6,033 nt of DNA from Deltaproteobacteria bacterium (GTDB lineage Bacteria; Myxococcota_A; UBA796; UBA2385): contig JAERSX010000404.1 in NCBI GenBank assembly GCA_016845285.1, positions 1 through 6,033 of the forward strand. Reading direction: 5' to 3'. The position numbers and the translations under genes were made by a program. A model generated the notes under the pieces. That model was not told the origin of the DNA and made no database searches. It saw only the letters and a list, made by a program, of their open reading frames with translations. Positions 1 through 5,452 of the stretch are shown in pieces. Position 1 is the stretch's first letter. The number at the start of each line of letters is the position of its first letter.

Positions 1-104
1 AGGTAGGCGGGCGGTTTCGGCCCCCCAACATCGCCTGTAGACCTCACCTTCTTCAGGGGGAGGCAGTCTCACCGTCGACCTCACCGCCCCGCCGCTGGGC
101 ACCT
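1..104. other. Left-edge segment with no identifiable gene
   Basis: This stretch lies downstream of the GGCT-like stop codon. No open frame with recognisable protein content was found on either strand. The 9-base word GACCTCACC occurs twice in direct orientation, at 40-48 and 77-85, with partly matching flanks. No stem with a T-run that would make a convincing terminator for the minus-strand operon is visible. An ATG on the minus strand at 31-29 could start another gene running off the left edge, but only about ten codons are visible, so it is not called. Confidence 0.5.
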
Positions 105-902
105 TCACCTACAGTCGCGAGAGCCCAGTGCGCTGCGGGTCCAGCCGAGGAAGGCAAAGTGCTGCTCCATGCGCCACATGAACGGACCCAGGAACGCCTG
201 CTCACGCTCGCTGAGCTCCGACCAGGGGACATTCCGCTCCGAGGCCTCGCTCGCGGCGTCGTACTGCAGGAAGAACTGCGTGAGGTGATGGACGCCCCCA
301 GCGGGAGGGTAGCGACGCAGGTACTGCGCGAAGAGGGCGTCTGGGGGTAGCGAGAACACGGCGCCAGCCACCTCGAACCACTCCCCCGACGGATGCGCGG
401 GGGCGGGCTCGACGGAGCTGAGGCAGCCGGGGACACGCGCGGGGGTCTCGACGATGGGCAGCGCCCGGAGGCGCTCGAGATGCTCGTCTGGGAGCTGAGA
501 CTCCCTGGCGCCGTCCATCAACATCCCGTGGTAGCGCTCCGTGCAGGGGCCGTCGTCTCCGATGAACTCGGGGCAGGCCACATAGGTCCGCGCACGGACT
601 GGACCATCCGAGGTCTGCACGTCGAGGAGCTCGACGTCGTACACCCATCCCGCGCCCTCCCAGGCATCGATCTTGGGCATGACGGTGGCAGGGAACTCGT
701 GCACGACGCCCGGGAGCGATGCCCCGGGCCGCCACCGGACATCGGCCACATGTCCGACGAAGGGTGGAAAGAGCGGGATCCGAAGGGCGAGCTCCGCGTC
801 TGGAAGCCACGCGCGGCAGGACCGGAGCGGCACCACGCCCTTGGCACCCAGGGCCCGCGCCGACATGTTCGCGCCGTAGGCGAAGGTGAGGAAGGTGTTC
901 AC
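105..902 (-). CDS. Gamma-glutamylcyclotransferase-like protein with C-terminal extension
   Basis: This 265-residue protein resembles the GGCT family, which releases 5-oxoproline from gamma-glutamyl dipeptides or glutathione breakdown products in the cytoplasm. Visible signatures are the N-terminal nucleotide-loop-like motif FAYGANM (residues 7-13; family consensus YGSN), then DAWEG around residues 79-83, where E82 aligns with the catalytic Glu of human GGCT (LDEQEG), followed by a Tyr and beta-strand pattern. A late segment, GARESQLPDEHLERLRAL (131-148), matches the GARE-x-LP helix of GGCT. Residues from about 150 to 265 extend beyond the usual GGCT core and I do not recognise them. I chose the GTG start at 902 because it overlaps the GST stop as GTGA, which suggests translational coupling, and places the YGAN motif at the expected N-terminal distance. 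A TTG at 950 would add 16 unlike residues inside the GST gene. No clear Shine-Dalgarno precedes the GTG. The family call is fairly firm; the substrate is unknown. Confidence 0.83.
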   Translation of the reverse strand: MNTFLTFAYGANMSARALGAKGVVPLRSCRAWLPDAELALRIPLFPPFVGHVADVRWRPGASLPGVVHEFPATVMPKIDAWEGAGWVYDVELLDVQTSDGPVRARTYVACPEFIGDDGPCTERYHGMLMDGARESQLPDEHLERLRALPIVETPARVPGCLSSVEPAPAHPSGEWFEVAGAVFSLPPDALFAQYLRRYPPAGGVHHLTQFFLQYDAASEASERNVPWSELSEREQAFLGPFMWRMEQHFAFLGWTRSALGSRDCR

Positions 903-1543
903 CCAGCGGGCGGCGGGAAGTGAGGGAGCGGATCTGTCCGCTTCCAGCAATCGAGGCCCTCGACGCGTGCGATCCAGGCACGGATCTCGGGGTACTCGTC
1001 GAGGGGAAGCTTCTGGAAGGTGTGGACGTGCATGGGGGCGGCCACGCTGATGTCAGCGAAGGTGGGGTGCTCGCCCACCATCCAGGTGCGCCCGCGGAGG
1101 TGGGCCTCCAACACGGCCGCGTAGCGGTGGAAGGTCGCGACACTGGCGGCGAGCACCTCGGCGTCGGGGGACTGGCCGAGGAGGGGCTTCACCGCGTTCT
1201 CCACGAGGTACGGGTAGCAGGCGGGAAACCACTGCGCGCTGCTCCAGGTCTGCCAGCGGTGGACATCGGCACGGGCACGGACATCGGCGGGGTACCCGGT
1301 GTGCGGCGCGCTCTTCGCGCCGATGTACTGGAGGATCACGTCCGACTCCCAGAGCACGAAGGAGCCGTCCTTCAGCGCGGGGAGCATCCCGTTCGGGTTG
1401 AGCGCCAGGTACTCGGGCTGGCGATGCTCCCCGGCGAAGTAGGACCGGTAGATCAGCTCGAACTCGGCACCGATGAGGTGACACCCAGCGAGCACCTTCC
1501 GGCAGTTCACGGTGCAGGGGTCTGCGTAGAGTTGAAGTGCCAT
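899..1543 (-). CDS. Glutathione S-transferase family protein
   Basis: This cytosolic-type GST has 214 residues, the normal length for the family. It would conjugate glutathione to an electrophile or carry out another glutathione-dependent transformation. The N-terminal thioredoxin-like domain (about 1-78) shows the glutathione-site signatures: NPNGMLPAL (49-57) with cis-Pro P55, and E66-S67, which usually bind the gamma-glutamyl group. The position normally held by the activating Ser in theta/phi-like and many bacterial GSTs (S-x-N-C-x-K-V) appears to be Thr11 in CTVNCRKV (10-17), with Cys10 and Cys14 nearby. The all-helical C-terminal domain contains TFADI (161-165), the conserved N-capping/hydrophobic-staple motif. 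The ATG at 1543 has AGGGA about 8 nt upstream as a weak ribosome site. The gene starts 22 bp after the SDR stop and its TGA overlaps the GTG of the GGCT-like gene. The family is certain from motifs; class and substrate are not. Confidence 0.94.
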   Translation of the reverse strand: MALQLYADPCTVNCRKVLAGCHLIGAEFELIYRSYFAGEHRQPEYLALNPNGMLPALKDGSFVLWESDVILQYIGAKSAPHTGYPADVRARADVHRWQTWSSAQWFPACYPYLVENAVKPLLGQSPDAEVLAASVATFHRYAAVLEAHLRGRTWMVGEHPTFADISVAAPMHVHTFQKLPLDEYPEIRAWIARVEGLDCWKRTDPLPHFPPPAG

Positions 1544-1565
1544 GCTGTCCGTCCCTATGGTTTGC

Positions 1566-2351
1566 TCAAGCTCGATTCAGGCCGTCTGACGCCAGGTATC
1601 CACCATCGACGGGGATGCTGACCCCCGAGAGGTGGGCCGCGGCGTCCGAGGCCAGGAAGACACAGATTCCGACGAAGTGCTCGGGGGCCGCGAGGCCGGT
1701 CCCGCTCGGTGTGCGGCGGGCGATCTCGGCCTCGATGGGCTGGCCCGAGAGCTCCTGGGTCATCTCCGTCAGCGCGAACCCCGGCGCGATGGCGTTGACC
1801 TGGATGTTGAGGGGGGCCAGCTCCACGGCGTTCGCGCGAACCAGGCCCTGCAGGCCGTGCTTGGAGACGGTGTAGGCGACCTGGAGCCCCCGACTCGGGG
1901 CGACGTGGCCATACACCGAGGAGACGTGGATGATCTTCCCGCCTCCCTGCCGTGCCATGTGCGGTGCGGCGTGCTTGGTGCAGAGGAAGGCCCCGGTGAG
2001 GTTGGTGTTCATCACCAGATCCCACTCCTCGCGCTCCAGCTTCATCACCGAGCCCCGACGCGCGACGCCCGCTGCGTGGACCAGCACATCCAGCCGCCCC
2101 ATGCGCGTGACGACCGCCTCGACAGCGGCGCGCACCGAGGCCTCGTCTGAGACATCCAGCGTGAGCGCGAGGCTGCCCTCGCCGAGGTCTCGCTGGACCT
2201 CGGCGTTGCGATCTGCGCGACGTCCCCCGACGGCGACCCGAGCACCGGCATCGCGGAGCCCGAAGGCGATGGCGCGGCCCAGGCCGCTGTTTCCTCCCGT
2301 GACAAGGGCCACACGGCCCTGCAGGGGCTGACCAGGGGACGGGGCGTCCAA
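1566..2351 (-). CDS. Short-chain dehydrogenase/reductase (SDR, classical type)
   Basis: This NAD(P)-dependent cytoplasmic oxidoreductase has 261 residues, typical of classical SDRs. The Rossmann nucleotide loop is TGGNSGLG (18-25). The acidic adenine-contact segment is LDVSD (65-69). The usual NNAG is HAAG (92-95), and NTNLTG (115-120) supplies the structural/catalytic Asn (N117). The active site is completed by Ser144/Ser145, Tyr160 and Lys164 (YTVSK, 160-164), followed by PG (190-191) and the C-terminal VDGGY (248-252). GGRR after strand 2 (42-45) carries basic residues often seen with NADP(H) preference, which is an inference. The start is a TTG at 2351, the only usable in-frame start ahead of the Rossmann strand. 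It lies 2 bp after the stop of the DsrE-like gene without a clear ribosome site, so expression probably relies on coupling. Many SDRs of this form reduce 3-oxoacyl or sugar-like substrates; the substrate here cannot be read from the sequence. Confidence 0.95.
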   Translation of the reverse strand: MDAPSPGQPLQGRVALVTGGNSGLGRAIAFGLRDAGARVAVGGRRADRNAEVQRDLGEGSLALTLDVSDEASVRAAVEAVVTRMGRLDVLVHAAGVARRGSVMKLEREEWDLVMNTNLTGAFLCTKHAAPHMARQGGGKIIHVSSVYGHVAPSRGLQVAYTVSKHGLQGLVRANAVELAPLNIQVNAIAPGFALTEMTQELSGQPIEAEIARRTPSGTGLAAPEHFVGICVFLASDAAAHLSGVSIPVDGGYLASDGLNRA

Positions 2352-2353
2352 GG

Positions 2354-2950
2354 CTACTGCGACTGGAAGAAGTTGTAGCCGAAGCCGACCTGCTGGAGCC
2401 AGGCGATCTCGGCCTCACCGCCGGGCACCATCTCCACGAAGTCGACCATGTCCTCGCCCTTCAGCTCGTGCAGCAGCCAGGCGGCTCCCCGACACACGCG
2501 GAAGCGGACGCCGGCATCGTGCAGCGTCCGAGCTGTCGCGAGCAGCTCGGCATGGGTCTCGGCGTTCTCGGACGCGAAGAAGGGGATCTCCCCGCCGTGG
2601 AGGACGACCACGATCTCCGGCACCGTCTCGCCGCGATCGGCCTCGGTGAGGTGCAGATCTTCGAGCGGGGTCATGCCCATGTGGTAGGCGGCGACGTTGA
2701 GCACGTGGGTCATCTTCTCCACGCGGACCTCGGCGTCTTCGGACTGGACCGCGACGTCGTAGACCTGCTTCAGCGCGTCGTAGCGGGTCGCAGCGGCCTC
2801 TTCGGCGGGTGCCGCTTCGGCGGACGCCTCGACAGCCGGAGCCTCGGCCGCGGCGACCGGAGGCGCTGCAGCCCGTGCCGTGCAGGAGAGCGTCAGCACG
2901 CTGAGCAGCGTGGCGCAGAGCGCAGGACACAAGCGGGTGGTGGGGGACAT
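2354..2950 (-). CDS. Secreted or membrane-anchored DsrE-like protein
   Basis: This 198-residue protein has three visible parts. First is a signal peptide (about 1-27) with a short n-region and a hydrophobic core, LCPALCATLLSVLTLSC. Next is an Ala/Pro/Glu-rich linker (about 28-54). Last is a DsrE/DsrF-like domain (about 57-198). Domain signatures are VVVLHGGEIPFF (114-125), a single conserved-type Cys153 in FRVCRGAA after a 'DAGVRF' strand, and the C-terminal pattern in which a glycine-containing turn is followed by WLQQVGFGYNFF. DsrE-fold proteins act in sulfur relay or bind small ligands; exported members are mostly uncharacterised. Cleavage could be by signal peptidase I after ARA (25-27); Cys23 is only a poor lipobox match (T-L-S-C). 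I chose the ATG at 2950 because GGAG and AGAGG lie just upstream and it gives a compact signal peptide. ATGs at 2959 and 2980 are in frame alternatives. It ends 2 bp before the SDR start. The fold call is good; the role is unknown. Confidence 0.8.
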   Translation of the reverse strand: MSPTTRLCPALCATLLSVLTLSCTARAAAPPVAAAEAPAVEASAEAAPAEEAAATRYDALKQVYDVAVQSEDAEVRVEKMTHVLNVAAYHMGMTPLEDLHLTEADRGETVPEIVVVLHGGEIPFFASENAETHAELLATARTLHDAGVRFRVCRGAAWLLHELKGEDMVDFVEMVPGGEAEIAWLQQVGFGYNFFQSQ

Positions 2951-2980
2951 GTTCTCCATCCTCTTCCAGTCTCGATTCAT

Positions 2981-3031
2981 GAATGTGGACGCTCTGCCGC
3001 GGACTTCTCCTATGCCACGAGGCCGAATACG
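2981..3031 (-). other. Short intergenic gap within the putative operon
   Basis: This gap separates the monooxygenase stop from the first possible ATG of the DsrE-like gene. On the minus strand it contains an AGGAGAA word that looks like a ribosome site but has no start codon at a workable distance, and the frame of the DsrE-like gene is closed by a TAG at that site. No promoter or terminator is evident, so read-through from the monooxygenase is the simplest reading. Confidence 0.4.
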
Positions 3032-4093
3032 TCAGATCTTCTGAACAGCCTCGGTCAAGCACTTCATCGCGTTGCCCGCCGACGAGAGCGAGATGCCCCC
3101 GAAGTTGACCTGGACGGAGAACTCCACCGCGCCCAGGGCCGAGCAGATCCGCTGCATCTGGGCCGTGAGATCGGCGGTGTCCCCCGCCAACATCGCGCCG
3201 CTCTCCAGGGCCTCCTGTGGCGTGGAGCCCTCGATGGAGCTGAGCATCGCCGCGTAGCCGGGGTACGCCGACTCATCGATGGCGCTCGCGTCGGAGACCG
3301 CCCTCGCCAGGAGCCGCTGGTAGCGGCGGTGCGGCTCGGCGGCCTGTGCCAAGGCCTCGACGAGGCTGCGTCCGGCGACCGCCATGCACGAGATCTGCAC
3401 GCGGGCCGACGCCGGGTCGTGACCGGCCTCGGCCCGTGACGTCCGGTACAGCGCGACGCGCTCCGAGAGCTGCTCGAGCGAGCGGGTGGGGACCACCATG
3501 ATGTGGTGCCCCTCGGCTCCTGCACGCACGAAGCTCTCCGGCGTGGAGACCGCCGCCACGAAGACCGGAGGGTGCGGCAGCTGCGCGACACCGGGGCGAA
3601 TGGTCACCCCCGAGAAGCGGTGGAGCTCGGTGTCGACGGAGACACTCTCTTCGGTCCAGAGCCGCTTCACGAGGGCCAGCCCCGCCTCGAAGCGCTGCCG
3701 GCTCTCCCCCATCGGCACCCCGAAGAGCTCGAACTCCCCGGGCAGAAAGCCCCTGGCGAAGCCCACGTCGAGCCGACCACCCGAGAGCTGGTCGAGCATG
3801 GCCAGCTCGGAGGCGAGCTGCACCGGGTGCCGGAACGCCGGCAGCACGGCCCCCGTGGTCAGGCGGATGCGGGTCGTGATCGCCGCGGCCGCAGCGAGGA
3901 ACACACAGGGATTCGGACAGGCCCCGCCCCAGTCGTACAGGTAGTGCTCCACCGTCTTGACGTGGCTCCAGCCCGCCTCCTCGGCGACACGAACGAGGGC
4001 GAGCGCGTCGGAGAACCACTGCCCGGAGTTGGCGTCGCCGAGGGCAATTGAGGAGACGAAGTTCAGGCCCAGAGGATGCGATTTCACCCTCAA
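3032..4093 (-). CDS. LLM class flavin-dependent monooxygenase (bacterial luciferase-like)
   Basis: This 353-residue cytoplasmic TIM-barrel enzyme would use reduced flavin and O2 to oxidise an organic substrate. Family signatures in order are the first strand LGLNFVS (8-14); VAEEAGWSHVKTVEHYL (36-52), where E49-H50 aligns with the E-H of luciferase alpha (His50 at the catalytic His44 position); the FRHPVQLA segment (88-95); the hallmark LSGGRLDVGFARGF (103-116) that binds the flavin phosphate region; the E/F-L-FGVPM turn with RFEAGLALVKRLW (134-146); and PPVFVAA (175-181). Length is normal for the group. FMN versus F420 use cannot be settled by eye; the luciferase-like His suggests the FMN group. 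The start is TTG at 4093, with GTG at 4087 as an equally possible in-frame alternative. No ATG exists near the N-terminus and no strong ribosome site is visible. It is the first gene of the probable five-gene unit, after an 80-bp gap. A flavin reductase partner is not in the window. Confidence 0.93.
   Translation of the reverse strand: MRVKSHPLGLNFVSSIALGDANSGQWFSDALALVRVAEEAGWSHVKTVEHYLYDWGGACPNPCVFLAAAAAITTRIRLTTGAVLPAFRHPVQLASELAMLDQLSGGRLDVGFARGFLPGEFELFGVPMGESRQRFEAGLALVKRLWTEESVSVDTELHRFSGVTIRPGVAQLPHPPVFVAAVSTPESFVRAGAEGHHIMVVPTRSLEQLSERVALYRTSRAEAGHDPASARVQISCMAVAGRSLVEALAQAAEPHRRYQRLLARAVSDASAIDESAYPGYAAMLSSIEGSTPQEALESGAMLAGDTADLTAQMQRICSALGAVEFSVQVNFGGISLSSAGNAMKCLTEAVQKI
4072..4091 (-). 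promoter_or_regulatory. Possible hairpin over the monooxygenase start codons
   Basis: On the minus-strand transcript, GAGGGUG (4091-4085) can pair with CAUCCUC (4078-4072), giving a 7-bp stem with one G-U pair and a 6-nt loop. The stem buries the GTG candidate start at 4087 and begins inside the TTG candidate at 4093. It might limit initiation, but a stem of this size can arise by chance in GC-rich DNA. It is a sequence observation only. Confidence 0.25.
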
Positions 4094-4173
4094 AATGTAT
4101 CACTTCGCCTCGATGCAAACCGACCCACTGCCATGGACCGCCGACACTGCTCGCAGCCGGGCGCGGCGCCCCC
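4094..4173 (-). promoter_or_regulatory. Intergenic gap likely to hold the operon promoter
   Basis: This 80-bp gap lies between the cyclase stop and the monooxygenase start. Its monooxygenase-proximal half is noticeably more AT-rich than the rest of the window (on the minus strand it includes TTTGCAT and TGATACATTTT), which is where a promoter would be expected. I cannot pair convincing -35 and -10 boxes: TTGCAT and TACATT are only about 13 bp apart. Promoter presence is an inference from position and composition. Confidence 0.3.
4159..4171 (-). terminator. Weak hairpin just after the cyclase stop
   Basis: GGGCG (4159-4163) and CGCCC (4167-4171) form a perfect 5-bp stem with a 3-nt loop, beginning 3 bases after the cyclase stop codon. 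No U-tract follows on the minus strand, so this is at best a weak or Rho-assisted terminator and may be fortuitous. Confidence 0.22.
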
Positions 4174-5349
4174 TCAGCCGAGGACAGGCACGAAGAGCTC
4201 GACGGGCTCAGCCACACCCCGCAGCGCCTGGGCGCCGGCCGAGCTCCAGGCGCCCCCCTCGCCCGCGGCGACCTCCGCGCTGGCCAGGACCGGCTGGCCC
4301 AGTGGCTTGCACAGGTCCTGGATGCGGGACGCCAGGTTCACCGCCGAGCCGATGACCGTGAAGTCGAGGCGACCAGGCGCACCGATGTTGCCGTAGCTCA
4401 CGTCGCCGAAGTGCAGACCCAGGCCCACCTCGGGGGTGGTCAACCCCGCCGCTTCACGACGCTCGGACAAGGCGCTCAGCTCAGCTCTCAGCGAGCTCGC
4501 GGCCCGCCGAGCTGCCCTGCAGGCGGCCCGTCCAGACGGGTCGCTCGGCGCCGCGGTGAACACCCCCAGCACCCCATCGCCCATGAATTTCAGGACCTGG
4601 CCGCCCTCGGACTCGATCACCCGCACCATGACCTCGAAGACATCGTTGAGCAGGGCGAGGGTCCGGGCTCGTCCGAGCTGCACCGACAGCCGGGTGAAGC
4701 CGCGCAGGTCCGAGAACCACACCACGGCCCGCAAGGACTGGCTGTCGCCGCGCTGCACCTGGCCGTGCACCACCCGGTCGCCGGCGTCACGGCCCAGGTA
4801 GGTGCGGAGAAGTGCGGCCATGACGAGGTCGCGGGCCAGCGACTCGACCACCGCCGAGAGTGCTGGCTGGATGGCATCGAAGATGGCGATGGCCGTGTCA
4901 TCGAAGCCGCCCGGTGCCCGGGTCGCCCAGGTGAAGCCACCCGCCCACTCCCCCCGCATGGTGAAGGGAAGCCCGTAGAGATCGGTGTAGTTGCGATCCC
5001 AGAGGGCACACACATCGGGAAGCTCGAGGCCCTGGTCGCCCGCAAGGGAGAAGCGGACCCGTGGCTCGCCATGCTCGAGACGCAGCACCGGCGAGTCTCT
5101 CTGCCGGACCATGGCGAAGCGGATGTAGGTCAGCTTGCGCTCGACGTCTGGCTGACCGTCCTCCCAGATCCACACGTAGGCGGCAGTCTGGGGGTGGAGC
5201 AGCCGTGTGCCCGTCCAGACCCGGTCCACCCGCAGATAGGCCCGCATCTGGGCGGCCAGCCCGCCCATGAGCTCCAAGACCGAGTCGCAACGACGACCGT
5301 CGGTCAGGATCCAGTGACAGAGCTTTGCTGCAGGGTTGGACAAGGCCAT
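4174..5349 (-). CDS. Class III adenylate/guanylate cyclase with N-terminal sensory-type domain
   Basis: This 391-residue protein probably makes cAMP. The C-terminal catalytic domain (about 205-391) has both metal-binding aspartates, D214 in WFSDLRGFT (211-219) and D258 in KFMGDGVLG (254-262). It also has K254 and T331 (DFTVIG, 329-334) at the purine-recognition positions, and N338 and R342 (VNLASR) as the transition-state pair. Lys plus Thr is the class IIIb adenylate cyclase pattern, so ATP is the likely substrate. The N-terminal ~180 residues (WILTDGRRCD, then VDRVWTGTRLLHP at 41-53) resemble the region preceding cyclase domains in many proteobacterial cyclases and have a GAF-like feel. No membrane segment is seen, so it is probably cytoplasmic. 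The ATG at 5349 gives a normal N-terminus, though no strong ribosome site precedes it. It is separated by 99 bp from the upstream ATPase gene and 80 bp from the downstream operon, so it is probably its own unit. Its input signal is unknown. Confidence 0.95.
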   Translation of the reverse strand: MALSNPAAKLCHWILTDGRRCDSVLELMGGLAAQMRAYLRVDRVWTGTRLLHPQTAAYVWIWEDGQPDVERKLTYIRFAMVRQRDSPVLRLEHGEPRVRFSLAGDQGLELPDVCALWDRNYTDLYGLPFTMRGEWAGGFTWATRAPGGFDDTAIAIFDAIQPALSAVVESLARDLVMAALLRTYLGRDAGDRVVHGQVQRGDSQSLRAVVWFSDLRGFTRLSVQLGRARTLALLNDVFEVMVRVIESEGGQVLKFMGDGVLGVFTAAPSDPSGRAACRAARRAASSLRAELSALSERREAAGLTTPEVGLGLHFGDVSYGNIGAPGRLDFTVIGSAVNLASRIQDLCKPLGQPVLASAEVAAGEGGAWSSAGAQALRGVAEPVELFVPVLG

Positions 5350-5377
5350 GCCGACAGAGAGGGCGAGATGCGACGGT

Positions 5378-5407
5378 ATCGTACACAGACCTCCGCCAGA
5401 CAGTCGA
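5378..5407 (-). promoter_or_regulatory. Possible sigma-70-like promoter of the cyclase gene
   Basis: On the minus strand, TCGACT (5407-5402) and TACGAT (5383-5378) resemble -35 and -10 boxes, each with four or more matches to consensus, with an 18-bp spacer. Transcription would start near 5371, leaving a leader of about 20 nt before the ATG at 5349. High-GC genomes often use divergent promoters, so this is tentative. Confidence 0.25.
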
Positions 5408-5438
5408 TGACCCGAGCTGCGCCACCGACATCGACTCG

Positions 5439-5452
5439 CTGAGGGGCCTCAG
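5439..5452 (-). terminator. Short palindrome spanning the ATPase stop codon
   Basis: CTGAGG (5439-5444) and CCTCAG (5447-5452) are perfect inverted repeats around two bases and can fold as a 5-bp stem with a 4-nt loop. The palindrome includes the TGA stop of the ATPase gene. There is no U-tract after it, so it is only a weak terminator candidate. Confidence 0.22.

Noticed and set aside
62..180. Short plus-strand frame reading GSLTVDLTAPPLGTFTYS
   Set aside because: It looks protein-like at first but has a stop at 38-40, runs into the GGCT gene region and has no start codon or family match.
202..1143. 313-codon minus-strand frame overlapping GST and GGCT
   Set aside because: It is the alternate frame of two genes with clear motifs and reads as Arg/Pro/Ala-rich noise.
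1261..1288. Direct repeat of GGACATCGGC inside the GST gene
   Set aside because: It encodes the repeated Ala-Asp-Val in the protein and keeps the reading frame; it is explained by coding sequence.
1537..1875. 112-codon plus-strand open frame opposite the SDR C-terminus
   Set aside because: It is the mirror frame of conserved SDR codons; such antisense frames are a common misannotation opposite SDR genes.
3005..3012. Shine-Dalgarno-like AGGAG on the minus strand between the monooxygenase and DsrE-like genes
   Set aside because: No start codon lies at a usable distance and the DsrE-like frame has a stop there, so it does not define a gene start.
3032..3044. Inverted repeat TCAGA-TCT-TCTGA at the monooxygenase stop as a terminator
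   Set aside because: It has only 5 bp with a 3-nt loop, is AT-rich, lies within the last codons and has no U-tract; the next gene follows closely.
2468..3439. 323-codon plus-strand open frame across the DsrE-like and monooxygenase genes
   Set aside because: It crosses two well-supported minus-strand genes and their intergenic gap and has low-complexity Arg/Gly/His composition.
3273..4217. 314-codon minus-strand frame overlapping the monooxygenase
   Set aside because: It lies in a different frame from a complete LLM protein and has no recognisable domain.
4048..5442. 464-codon open frame on the plus strand opposite the cyclase
   Set aside because: Its translation is rich in Arg, His, Gln and Gly with no family motif, while the opposite strand encodes a complete cyclase with all catalytic residues. 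It is a GC-rich antisense shadow.
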